Below, one piece after another: positions 48,327 through 56,636 of a stretch of 64,000 nucleotides of DNA (its first letter is position 1; each line of letters opens with the position of its first letter). Location: assembly GCF_000286835.2 (NCBI RefSeq), contig NZ_AJYD02000038.1, positions 2,370,721 to 2,434,720 on the forward strand. The letters run 5' to 3'. A program made the position numbers and the translations under genes. Source of the DNA: Enterovibrio norvegicus FF-33. GTDB lineage: Bacteria > Pseudomonadota > Gammaproteobacteria > Enterobacterales > Vibrionaceae. The notes below the pieces were generated by a model. The model saw nothing but the letters and a program-made list of their open reading frames with translations, did not search any database and was not told the origin of the DNA.

Positions 48327-49541
48327 TCACCCTTTTGCCTCAATGACCGATGCCTTCATGAGCAACTTCTTTTCCAGCGAGCCCAATATCTGAATCAAAA
48401 CAAGATTGAGTGCCGCCAATGATACGGCACCAAGCGTGACAGCGAACCACCCAGCATATTCCCAGCACCCTATCAAATAGAAACCACCCAGACTGCCACC
48501 CACATAGTAGTGAACAAGATAGAGAGCCGTTGCAGTGGCTTTACCTTTCGTTGTACGTCGACTCACCCACCCATAAGCCAATGAGTGTGTAAAAAACGCG
48601 CCGCCACTCACAATGAGTAAGCCAATGACCACGGTCGCTTGAGTTTCTACGCTGGCTATCAATACCCCAAACAATGTCACCACGGTGCCAAAAGTCATGC
48701 CTGAAATCGGTGAATACCGGTTCGCCCAGCGCCCGCTTAGCCGAGAGGTCAGCGTGCCAGCGAGATAACAAATGAAAATAGCCGATGCAATACCGACAGG
48801 AAGGTTAAAAGGTGCTGCTAACAGTCTAAATGTTGTCACTGAGTAGAAGTTCACGAAAAGGGCAAAATTCACACCACCAATAATCATGGCAACCCACAAT
48901 ATGGGGGTTTTAACGTGCTCACCAATCACTTTTGTTTGCTCAATAAGCGAGGTATTAGTTGATACGAACCGTGTTTGAGCAGGCAATAGACTCCAGACCA
49001 ACAAAATGCCAATGGCCGTAAATATTGCCATTGCCATCACAGCGCCCTGCCACCCGAAAAAATCCGAGAACAAACCACCGAATAAGCGACCGAATATTCC
49101 ACCTAACGAGTTAGCACTGATGTAGCCACCTACCGCGACCACAAGCGCGGTCGGGCTAAACTCGTCCGCCATATACGCCACCGCGACCGCCGCATAGCCA
49201 GCCAACGCAATACCCATTAGCGCTCTGAGCACCACCAGCCCCCAAAACGCGTCCACGTACAGTGACGCAAAACCGACGATTGGCATCAAAAATAGGCTCG
49301 CAAGCATCACCGGGCGACGGCCAACTCTCTCAGACAGTAACGCCCAAGGTAACAAGCTAATCGATAAGCCCAGCGTGGACGCGGCGAGAAGCCAATTCGC
49401 TTTCGTTGCGGTGACGACAAAGGCATCTGAAAACACAGGAAGCATTGGCTGGAACAAATACAGGTTACAGAACACCAGAAAGGAGCCAAAAGATAAGGCA
49501 AATGCGGCTTTACGGTAAGCGGGTGTTTGTAATTCGATCAT
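48327..49541 (-). CDS. MFS transporter (YnfM-like)
   Basis: A 404-residue inner-membrane transporter with 12 helices and the MFS motif LLSERVGRRPVMLASL after helix 2. Sequence and a divergent LysR partner resemble E. coli YnfM/YnfL, so efflux of a small molecule is likely; the substrate is unknown. Confidence 0.85.
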   Translation of the reverse strand: MIELQTPAYRKAAFALSFGSFLVFCNLYLFQPMLPVFSDAFVVTATKANWLLAASTLGLSISLLPWALLSERVGRRPVMLASLFLMPIVGFASLYVDAFWGLVVLRALMGIALAGYAAVAVAYMADEFSPTALVVAVGGYISANSLGGIFGRLFGGLFSDFFGWQGAVMAMAIFTAIGILLVWSLLPAQTRFVSTNTSLIEQTKVIGEHVKTPILWVAMIIGGVNFALFVNFYSVTTFRLLAAPFNLPVGIASAIFICYLAGTLTSRLSGRWANRYSPISGMTFGTVVTLFGVLIASVETQATVVIGLLIVSGGAFFTHSLAYGWVSRRTTKGKATATALYLVHYYVGGSLGGFYLIGCWEYAGWFAVTLGAVSLAALNLVLIQILGSLEKKLLMKASVIEAKG

Positions 49542-49549
49542 GCTCTACA

Positions 49550-49594
49550 TTACTGATTTCACAATATACTGTGAAATTAGCAACCTATCAGTAA
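49550..49594. promoter_or_regulatory. Nested palindromes in the MFS/LysR divergent promoter
   Basis: An inner perfect repeat ATTTCACA-N6-TGTGAAAT (49556-49577) lies within an outer repeat TTACTGAT (49550-49557) / ATCAGTAA (49587-49594). The inner element contains a T-N11-A LysR box (TTCAC ... GTGAA). It sits 15 bases from the MFS start. Confidence 0.7.
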
Positions 49595-49642
49595 TATATA
49601 AAGTATATTAATTATATTGGAGTGAGATCTTTTTTTTATACC

Positions 49643-49675
49643 TATACCCAAACAACCTCAAGATACTTGGGTATA
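49643..49675. repeat. TATACCCAA-type dispersed repeat, full copy
   Basis: TATACCCAA (49643-49651) and TTGGGTATA (49667-49675) form a perfect 9-bp inverted repeat. Similar elements are common between genes in Vibrionaceae (from memory). Degenerate relatives are at 8709 and 46884 here. Confidence 0.65.
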
Positions 49676-49720
49676 AGCCATCTCTGACACTCACATCGAC
49701 TATCAAAAGGCACATAAAGC

Positions 49721-50590
49721 ATGGATCTAAGACAGCTTCGATATTTTGTCAGTGTCGCCGAGCAGAAAAATTTCACTCGCGCTGCCAGAAAGCTGAATAT
49801 TGCCCAGCCTGCGTTGAGTATTGCGATAAAGAAATTAGAAACCAATATCGGCCTCAATCTATTTGACCGCAACGAACGCCAAGTGCACCTCACGCAAGAA
49901 GGCCAAACTCTCCTTCCCCACGCTTACCGCATATTAAGAATGGTTGAAGACGCCAACACCGAAATGGCAGAACTTAGAGGCTTACAAAAAGGCGAAGTTC
50001 GTGTAGGCGTGCCTGGCATGCTGGGTTCTTACTTCTTCCCTTCCATTTTGATGGGCTTTAAAAGCAAATACCCAGATCTTAAACTCAGTGTGGTAGAAGC
50101 AGGGACACAGTCAATCCGACAAATGCTACTCGATGGCGAACTCGACATTGGGGTGATTCACAGTCAGGATGTCCCTGCCGCATTGGACACAACTCATTTG
50201 ATTTCTTCGCAAATGGTTGCCGTCACCAGTGCCGATCATCCACTGGCGGAACAAACCTCAATGAGTTTTCAAGCCTTCTTTGATGAAGAGTTGGTGATGT
50301 TCAAAAAAGGCTATTTTCACCGCGAATTCATTGACCGTATCTGTGCAAGCCATAAAATCACACCCAACCTTTCTTTTGAAACCAACCTGTTGGCGATGAT
50401 CTTAAACATTGTTCGTCATGGCTTTGCTATTACCGCTTTGCTTGAATTGGTGACACAGCACGAGCCTGGACTCATTGCCATTCCATTTGAAGAACCCGTG
50501 ACATTAGATATTTCCATGGCGTGGCGAAAACACGGTTACTTATCATTGGCAGACCGTGCGTTTATCGATTTCGTACAACAGAACAAATAG
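49721..50590 (+). CDS. LysR-family regulator, divergent from the MFS gene
   Basis: A 289-residue LysR protein: MDLRQLRYFVSVAEQKNFTR, helix-turn-helix ARKLNIAQPALSIAIKKLE, then the effector-binding domain. The CbnR/BenM-like opening and its position suggest that it controls the transporter gene at 48327-49541. It may bind the nested palindrome between them. Confidence 0.9.
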   Translation: MDLRQLRYFVSVAEQKNFTRAARKLNIAQPALSIAIKKLETNIGLNLFDRNERQVHLTQEGQTLLPHAYRILRMVEDANTEMAELRGLQKGEVRVGVPGMLGSYFFPSILMGFKSKYPDLKLSVVEAGTQSIRQMLLDGELDIGVIHSQDVPAALDTTHLISSQMVAVTSADHPLAEQTSMSFQAFFDEELVMFKKGYFHREFIDRICASHKITPNLSFETNLLAMILNIVRHGFAITALLELVTQHEPGLIAIPFEEPVTLDISMAWRKHGYLSLADRAFIDFVQQNK

Positions 50591-50594
50591 CAGG

Positions 50595-51131
50595 ATGAAC
50601 ACAGTGCACGCTTTTTCGCTCGGCTCAGGTAACCCTTCTATCAATGTCTATGTAGAGAAAGCACCGCCTCTGCACGCACTATGGGGTGAAATGCCTCTAA
50701 CTGGGAGCCACACGCCCCTCATCAATGGCGACATAAACGCCATTGGACAAGCCGGAGGTAATGGCTGGCGCAAAGTGTTTAATGTCTATGCAAAGTTATT
50801 GTTCGCGCTCCCTGAGGATTCAACACTTCGTCCACTAGGCTTTTCTACATGGCAGAGATTCCGAGATGAAGCATTGCTTCAACAAGCCTCCAACGCAGCG
50901 TTGTATTTTGGCCGCCATGATCTGCTCACATTGGCCGACAGCGGCGGTATCCACATTATCGCTGGGAAAACTCATGCTCAAAAACTGGGTATCGCAGAAC
51001 AATGTGTATGGCTAGACAAGGACTTTGCCCGACACCCGACGCTACCCATCGTTATTTGCCCCTATTTTGACTATCGCCAACTGTCGAATCAAAAAATTGA
51101 TGTATTGACAAAATTAATGGCCAAACTGTGA
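50595..51131 (+). CDS. Conserved hypothetical protein
   Basis: About 178 residues from the ATG at 50595, only 4 bases after the LysR stop, so probably co-transcribed. No signal or membrane segment. A striking block is GGNGWRKVFNVYAKLLFALP near residue 55. It may belong to a domain of unknown function found in Vibrio (possibly DUF6942), but I am not certain. A downstream GTG could be the start since the ribosome site is weak. Confidence 0.65.
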   Translation: MNTVHAFSLGSGNPSINVYVEKAPPLHALWGEMPLTGSHTPLINGDINAIGQAGGNGWRKVFNVYAKLLFALPEDSTLRPLGFSTWQRFRDEALLQQASNAALYFGRHDLLTLADSGGIHIIAGKTHAQKLGIAEQCVWLDKDFARHPTLPIVICPYFDYRQLSNQKIDVLTKLMAKL

Positions 51132-51277
51132 TGATCGATTCCCAATGTTCTGTTCGTAGTAATAAAACGCATTGAATAGATTTTTAACTTATCGATTTTC
51201 ATGACTATTTTTCTAGCCATCCTCTTTGCTATGATGGCAGACTCTTTACATCGTCAGAGCAAAAGGACATTGCGCGC

Positions 51278-52264
51278 ATGAATGTTAAACACACTCTTTT
51301 AACCAGTCTCATTGTACTGCCCTTTTTTGCTAACGCTGGGCTGGCAGAAAGAGGCGGACTCAGCGGCGAAATATCACTGCTAGGCGGTGTGGTATCCACG
51401 GATTCCAATTTATCTACCAGTGGCGAAGCCATAAAAAACGCGCCGCTAAACAGCAGTGGAAATCGTGAGACGAACCCAATCTTTGGGCCTCTGGGTAGTT
51501 TGGCGTTCACCTGGGGGGAAGGGCTAAGTCAGCAGATTTTCGTCGGTACGACCCGTGAAGATATTGCCGTCGGTACGGTTGCTTTGGAAATTGGCTACAA
51601 GCAAGAATTGGCCTCTGGCACTAAAGTTACGGTGGCGTATTTACCCACCGTGTTGTCAGAAGAAGTATGGTCAAATCCTTACTTAACAGATACCGCGCGA
51701 TCTGAAACCGACAAATCTGGCAATGCTTACCGTTTACAGTTGAATAGTATTGGTGGCTCTCCGCTGTCTATTGACATCGCCTACGCACAAACCGAGATCG
51801 ACGACGAGCAAAGCGGGACTGCAGGGTTCACACTCAGTGAACAAAGCCAGTTAAACCGTGAAGGTGACACCTTATATTCAAAGGTCAGCTACCGTCAGTT
51901 CCTCGGTCGCGGATTGGGTATCGCCCCCGCGTTTGTTTACTACGATCATGAAGCCGAAGGCGATGCAATGTCTTATCAATCGCTAGGGGGTGAGCTTTCC
52001 TATTTCAGCCTTGCTGGCCGAAATAAAATTGTACTGACGGGTAAATATCATGCTCGAGACTACGATGCGAATCATCCCGTTTTTGGTACCACACGTGCTG
52101 ACAAAGAATACGGCGTCTTCCTCGCGTATGAATACGGTGAGCTTTTTGATGTCACGCCTTTGTCCCTCATTTCATTGGCAGGCTACAACAACATTGACTC
52201 AAATATTGATTTCTATACCGCCAGCCAGTATCTATTTTCACTGGGTGTGAACTACAAATTCTAA
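51278..52264 (+). CDS. DUF2860 family outer-membrane protein
   Basis: A 328-residue protein with a signal peptide (cleaved near ANAGLA, residue 22), alternating beta-strand patterns and a C-terminal Phe (SLGVNYKF), all typical of an outer-membrane beta-barrel. The sequence matches DUF2860 proteins of Vibrio, of unknown function. A TATGAT -10-like box lies about 45 bases before the ATG. Confidence 0.82.
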   Translation: MNVKHTLLTSLIVLPFFANAGLAERGGLSGEISLLGGVVSTDSNLSTSGEAIKNAPLNSSGNRETNPIFGPLGSLAFTWGEGLSQQIFVGTTREDIAVGTVALEIGYKQELASGTKVTVAYLPTVLSEEVWSNPYLTDTARSETDKSGNAYRLQLNSIGGSPLSIDIAYAQTEIDDEQSGTAGFTLSEQSQLNREGDTLYSKVSYRQFLGRGLGIAPAFVYYDHEAEGDAMSYQSLGGELSYFSLAGRNKIVLTGKYHARDYDANHPVFGTTRADKEYGVFLAYEYGELFDVTPLSLISLAGYNNIDSNIDFYTASQYLFSLGVNYKF

Positions 52265-52270
52265 TGCAAA

Positions 52271-52299
52271 TGGGCTGCATTTTCGGGTAGTGCAGCCCA
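52271..52299 (+). terminator. Hairpin after the DUF2860 gene
   Basis: TGGGCTGCA / TGCAGCCCA is a perfect 9-bp stem with an 11-base loop, 6 bases after the stop codon. No T-run follows, so it may be a Rho-linked or stabilising hairpin. Confidence 0.55.
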
Positions 52300-52397
52300 A
52301 TACCGCCAAAAACCCTGCAAAACTACGGGTTTAAACCTTCTGGCTCTCCTCTCTACAAGCCGCTATAATTGCCGCCTTGCGAGAAAGAGGTCAAAAA

Positions 52398-54719
52398 ATG
52401 CGCAATTCCGTCACTCCCATCTTTGAATACCCTAAATACTGGGCTGAGTGTTATGACACTTCACCTTTTCTGCCAACCAGCAGAGAGGAAATGGATCAGC
52501 TAGGTTGGGACAGCTGTGACATTATTATTGTTACAGGCGATGCTTATGTCGATCACCCGAGTTTTGGTATGGCTGTTATTGGTCGTACGCTAGAAGCTCA
52601 AGGTTTCCGTGTCGGCATCATTGCGCAACCCGATTGGCAAGACAAAAAAGCGTTCATGGCGCTAGGTCAGCCAAACCTCTTCTTCGGTATCACCGCGGGC
52701 AACATGGATTCCATGATAAACCGCTATACCGCAGACAAAAAAATTCGTCACGACGATGCCTACACGCCTGATAACAAAGGCGGCATGCGTCCCGATCGCG
52801 CAGTATTGATATATACCCAACGCTGTAAAGAAGCCTATAAAGAGACGCCTATTGTTCTGGGTGGCATCGAAGCAAGTCTTCGCCGCTTGTCGCATTATGA
52901 CTATTGGTCAGATAAAGTCCGTCGCTCGGTTTTGTGCGATTCGAAAGCTGACATCCTTCTGTTTGGTAATGCTGAACGCGCATTGGTTGAAGTTGCCCAT
53001 CGCTTTGCAAAAGGCGAAAACGCAGCGAGCATGAGCCGCATCGCCGGCACAGCCGTGATGCTGAAAAATGCACCAGAAGAAATGACGGAAGTTGATAGCT
53101 CACGCATCGACAAGCCGGGCAAGTCTATGGTTCTGCCTAACCCGTATGCCACTGAAACGGCCTGCGAGACCAAAAAAGACGACGAACCGAAACCCATCAT
53201 GGTTCGCCCGCCACGTCATGATGCAGAAAACAGTTATGTTCGTTTGCCTTCTTTTGAGAAACTGGTCAACGACAAAGTCCTTTATGCACACGCAAGCCGC
53301 GTCATGCATTTGGAAGCCAACCCATATTCGGCACGCGCACTCATCCAGAAACACGGCGAACGTGAACTTTGGGTCAACACTCCACCGATTCCTCTTACGA
53401 CTGAAGAAATGGATTATGTGTTCGGCCTGCCTTTCGCACGTGTCCCTCACCCTAAATACGGCGACGCAAAAATTCCTGCGTATGAAATGATCAAAACCTC
53501 GGTCAACATCATGCGTGGCTGTTTTGGTGGTTGTTCATTCTGTTCGATTACCGAACACGAAGGTCGCATTATTCAAAACCGTTCTAAGGAATCTATCCTG
53601 AACGAAATTGAAGACATTCGTGAAAAGGTACCTGGGTTTACTGGCGTGATTTCCGACCTTGGTGGCCCAACGGCGAACATGTATCGCCTTGGCTGTTCTG
53701 ATCCTCGTGCAGAGCAAAACTGCCGTCGACCGTCGTGTGTGTTTCCAAAAATCTGTGAGAAATTAAACACAGACCATAAACACACCGTTGATCTCTACCG
53801 CTCTGCGCGTGAGTTGCCTGGCGTGAAGAAAGTGGTTATCGCTTCAGGTGTTCGTTATGACCTTGCGATTGAGTCACCAGAGTACGTAAAAGAATTGGTC
53901 ACTCACCATGTAGGGGGTTATCTGAAGATCGCTCCAGAGCATACCGAAAAAGGTACGCTGGATCTGATGATGAAACCCGGCATGGGCGCTTATGATCGCT
54001 TTAAAGAGTTGTTCGAGAAATATTCTAAAGAAGCGGGTAAAAAGCAGTATTTAATCCCGTACTTCATCGCGGCACACCCTGGCTGTACCGATGATGACAT
54101 GCTGAATCTTGCACTGTGGCTCAAAGAGAACGATTTCCAGTGCGATCAGGTGCAGAATTTCTATCCATCGCCAATGTGTAACGCAACGTCGATGTATCAC
54201 TCTGAGACGAATCCTCTGAAACGCGTGAAGTACAAGAAGCGTGAAGAGTTGTTTGTTGCTAAGGGTGAAATTCAGCGCCGTCTGCACAAAGCGCTGTTGC
54301 GTTATCATGATCCAGCCAACTGGCCAATCATTCGTGAAGCCCTCACCAGCATGGGCAAGCGACACCTGATCGGAGATCGTGAAGGGTGTTTGATCCCGCG
54401 TGAAGGTAGCGAAGCAGAAATGGCTGCCTTACAGCGTCGTGGTTCGAACCGTCCTGGCACGAAGCGCTTTGCCACTAAGCACCCTAACCAACCTGATATT
54501 CGTAAACCTCAGGGTCAAGGCAAGGGAGCAAAAGGTAAGCCAGTTGGAAACGGTCAACGACCGGTTTCAGGCAAGCCAAAGGCTCAAGGCGCTAGCAAGC
54601 CGCAAAATGGCTCTAGACCAGCAGGTTCGAAGCCTGGAGCTTCTAAACCAACGAGCTCAAGACCAAGTGGTGCTAAAAATCGCCCATCCGGCAACAGAAG
54701 CCGCTCGGCAGCCCGATAA
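52398..54719 (+). CDS. ygiQ: YgiQ family radical SAM protein
   Basis: A 773-residue member of the YgiQ/UPF0313 family. An N-terminal domain (about 30-130) is followed by the radical SAM core with the motif [15 protein letters not shown] near residue 376 and [15 protein letters not shown] further on. The last 90 residues are a low-complexity basic tail rich in Gly, Lys, Pro and Ser ([15 protein letters not shown]). The enzyme function is not established. The ATG at 52398 has AGAGG upstream. Confidence 0.9.
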   Translation: MRNSVTPIFEYPKYWAECYDTSPFLPTSREEMDQLGWDSCDIIIVTGDAYVDHPSFGMAVIGRTLEAQGFRVGIIAQPDWQDKKAFMALGQPNLFFGITAGNMDSMINRYTADKKIRHDDAYTPDNKGGMRPDRAVLIYTQRCKEAYKETPIVLGGIEASLRRLSHYDYWSDKVRRSVLCDSKADILLFGNAERALVEVAHRFAKGENAASMSRIAGTAVMLKNAPEEMTEVDSSRIDKPGKSMVLPNPYATETACETKKDDEPKPIMVRPPRHDAENSYVRLPSFEKLVNDKVLYAHASRVMHLEANPYSARALIQKHGERELWVNTPPIPLTTEEMDYVFGLPFARVPHPKYGDAKIPAYEMIKTSVNIMRGCFGGCSFCSITEHEGRIIQNRSKESILNEIEDIREKVPGFTGVISDLGGPTANMYRLGCSDPRAEQNCRRPSCVFPKICEKLNTDHKHTVDLYRSARELPGVKKVVIASGVRYDLAIESPEYVKELVTHHVGGYLKIAPEHTEKGTLDLMMKPGMGAYDRFKELFEKYSKEAGKKQYLIPYFIAAHPGCTDDDMLNLALWLKENDFQCDQVQNFYPSPMCNATSMYHSETNPLKRVKYKKREELFVAKGEIQRRLHKALLRYHDPANWPIIREALTSMGKRHLIGDREGCLIPREGSEAEMAALQRRGSNRPGTKRFATKHPNQPDIRKPQGQGKGAKGKPVGNGQRPVSGKPKAQGASKPQNGSRPAGSKPGASKPTSSRPSGAKNRPSGNRSRSAAR

Positions 54720-54727
54720 AGAAACAC

Positions 54728-54757
54728 AAAAAAGCGAACCTTATGGTTCGCTTTTTT
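54728..54757. terminator. Bidirectional terminator between ygiQ and a small gene
   Basis: A 13-bp perfect stem AAAAAAGCGAACC / GGTTCGCTTTTTT with loop TTAT, flanked by A and T runs on both sides. Confidence 0.93.
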
Positions 54758-54780
54758 TTCTACTCCGATGGGCTTGACCA

Positions 54781-54936
54781 TCATCGTATTAGTTCAGAGA
54801 TCACCAAACTCAGCGCTGCAACCGCCACGAGAACACACAATCCAATGACGACTTTTTTCTGTGCCTTTTCATCAAGAAATTTCGCAGCCAATATGCCAAC
54901 AATGATTAATCCACCAATAATCGCAACTTTAATCAT
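54781..54936 (-). CDS. Small membrane protein, 51 residues
   Basis: ATG at 54936 (reverse strand), stop at 54781-54783. The product has two hydrophobic helices (IIGGLIIVGILAA and VVIGLCVLVAVAALSLVI) joined by a short charged loop (FLDEKAQKKV), so a hairpin membrane protein. A ribosome site (AGAGG, 8 bases upstream) supports the start, and the gene ends beside a bidirectional terminator. No paralogue is known to me. Overlapping plus-strand frames look like shadows. Confidence 0.7.
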   Translation of the reverse strand: MIKVAIIGGLIIVGILAAKFLDEKAQKKVVIGLCVLVAVAALSLVISELIR

Positions 54937-55233
54937 TTTAATCGCCTCTTTAGCCAACTCTCTGATTTTTCAAAAGTAACACATATACCCTCCCACAGCG
55001 ATGACTAGTTCAATCGCTGCGACATTGACACCCTACTCACTCACTTGTGACACAAGACCTTGGCGCTAAGTCATAAGTGCTTTTGGCGGGTGTAAACATG
55101 TGGGAAGACGGCTTTCACTGCACACTTAGAATAATGTGCTAGGTTTAAATCACTTACTAGGTGCAAGCTCTAGCGCACCTTGGGTGATTAACATTCCGCC
55201 GTTCCATAACATTGAGTAAAAGAAGGTTGTGAT

Positions 55234-55926
55234 ATGTTGAAAAAACTTACAGCAGAGTTCATTGGTACATTCTGGTTAGTGCTCGGTGGCTGCGGAAGCG
55301 CCGTCTTTGCAGCGGCTTTTCCAGACCTCGGTATTGGCTTCTTGGGCGTAGCGCTCGCTTTCGGCTTAACTGTGGTCACCATGGCTTACGCCATTGGTCA
55401 CATCTCAGGGTGTCATTTAAATCCCGCGGTATCTGTTGGCTTATGGGCTGGTGGTCGCTTCCCCACCAGCGAACTTCTCCCTTATATTGTAGTACAGGTT
55501 GCTGGTGGCATCGTGGGCGCATTCACCGTGTACATCATTGCTAGCGGTCAACCCGGCTTCGATCTCGCGGGTGGACTGGCTTCTAATGGCTATGGCGCAC
55601 ACTCTCCAGGTGGCTTTGACATGATGTCAGGCTTTATTACCGAAGTGCTAATGACCTTTATGTTCTTGATTGTCATTATGGGCGCGACACACAAACTCGC
55701 TAACCCAGGTTTTGCTGGCTTGGCCATTGGTTTGTCACTGACCCTTATTCACTTAATCAGTATTCCAGTGACCAACACCTCGGTAAACCCGGCGCGCAGT
55801 ACTGGGCCTGCTCTGATTGTGGGTGATTGGGCACTCGATCAGCTTTGGATGTTCTGGGTCGCACCGATGATTGGCGCTGTGATTGCAGGTGTTGTTTATC
55901 GCTGGCTTAGCCCTAACGAAGATTAA
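55234..55926 (+). CDS. aqpZ: Aquaporin Z
   Basis: A 230-residue inner-membrane water channel. Both NPA motifs are present ([16 protein letters not shown] and [12 protein letters not shown]), together with 6 helices and the opening [24 protein letters not shown]. The selectivity-filter residues and length fit AqpZ. Upstream, a palindrome CTTGTG-A-CACAAG at 55044-55056 may be regulatory, but I cannot assign it. Confidence 0.94.
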   Translation: MLKKLTAEFIGTFWLVLGGCGSAVFAAAFPDLGIGFLGVALAFGLTVVTMAYAIGHISGCHLNPAVSVGLWAGGRFPTSELLPYIVVQVAGGIVGAFTVYIIASGQPGFDLAGGLASNGYGAHSPGGFDMMSGFITEVLMTFMFLIVIMGATHKLANPGFAGLAIGLSLTLIHLISIPVTNTSVNPARSTGPALIVGDWALDQLWMFWVAPMIGAVIAGVVYRWLSPNED

Positions 55927-55980
55927 ACCATGAATCTTTAATATTCTGCTCGATATAAAAATGGACACATCGAGATAAAA

Positions 55981-56009
55981 CAGAAGCCCCAGCGAGACTG
56001 GGGCTTCTG
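55981..56009. terminator. Bidirectional terminator between aqpZ and a VOC gene
   Basis: A 12-bp perfect stem CAGAAGCCCCAG / CTGGGGCTTCTG with a 5-base loop. No strong U-run on the aqpZ side. Confidence 0.8.
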
Positions 56010-56037
56010 TTATCTGTTATCTGTTATCTGTTATCTG
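56010..56037. repeat. Heptanucleotide tandem repeat (TTATCTG) x4
   Basis: Four exact copies of TTATCTG lie between the terminator and the stop codon of the VOC gene. The repeat is outside coding sequence, so length changes should not alter a protein. Confidence 0.9.
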
Positions 56038-56040
56038 CAA

Positions 56041-56466
56041 TTATGTTGGAAAATCGCTGCTGTCTGCAGGGCAACTCAACATCCACCGAACACCATATTT
56101 GTCGATGATGATGCCAAACCGCACATCCCAGAAGGTATAATCCAGTGGCATGATAATTTGCCCCATCTCTGACAGAGACAGAAACACTTCGCTCTGTCGC
56201 CTTTCATCGTCAAACGACACATGAAACGCTACATCGCCTGATCCTTGGGCCAATGAGTCATCCAACCCATCCGATGCGAGAAAGCGAATTTCTGGTGAAA
56301 CGAATTCGGCATGCATAATTCGACTTAGAATATGCGACGGGAATTCAACCGGAGAGTCATTGAACGTGGTCAATGTGGTGATTTTTCCGTTCCAAGCATC
56401 CTCATAAAACGACAATGCATCGCGGCAAACACCATGAAACGTGATGTGTGGCTGAAGCTTACTCAT
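56041..56466 (-). CDS. PhnB-like VOC family protein
   Basis: A 141-residue protein with the opening LQPHITFHGVCRDALSFYED and the ending FGIIIDKYGVRWML, typical of the PhnB/DUF899-like 3-demethylubiquinone-methyltransferase-like VOC group. The function is unknown; family members often carry annotations that are not experimentally supported. Confidence 0.82.
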   Translation of the reverse strand: MSKLQPHITFHGVCRDALSFYEDAWNGKITTLTTFNDSPVEFPSHILSRIMHAEFVSPEIRFLASDGLDDSLAQGSGDVAFHVSFDDERRQSEVFLSLSEMGQIIMPLDYTFWDVRFGIIIDKYGVRWMLSCPADSSDFPT

Positions 56467-56574
56467 AGCAACTCCTTTCCTAGAGAGGAAATTGTTATTG
56501 CTAAGACTATCAGTTGGAAGGATAAGCCTCGCCCAACTATTAAGACGTGCTCACTATTGTTCAAAACACAGCCG

Positions 56575-56598
56575 AAAAAAAGGGAGCAATGCTCCCTT
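56575..56598 (-). terminator. Terminator of ydiJ
   Basis: AAGGGAGC / GCTCCCTT with a 3-base loop (56580-56598); on the minus strand it runs on as TTTTTTT. Confidence 0.88.
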
Positions 56599-56636
56599 CG
56601 ATTATCAATCGTTATGATGACTTAAGTTATGACGAT

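Noticed and set aside
52812-52820. TATACCCAA in ygiQ
   Set aside because: It lies inside coding sequence without the second arm and is probably chance.
54743-54979. Plus-strand 78-residue frame after ygiQ
   Set aside because: It overlaps the terminator, has no ribosome site and lies opposite the better-supported small membrane protein.
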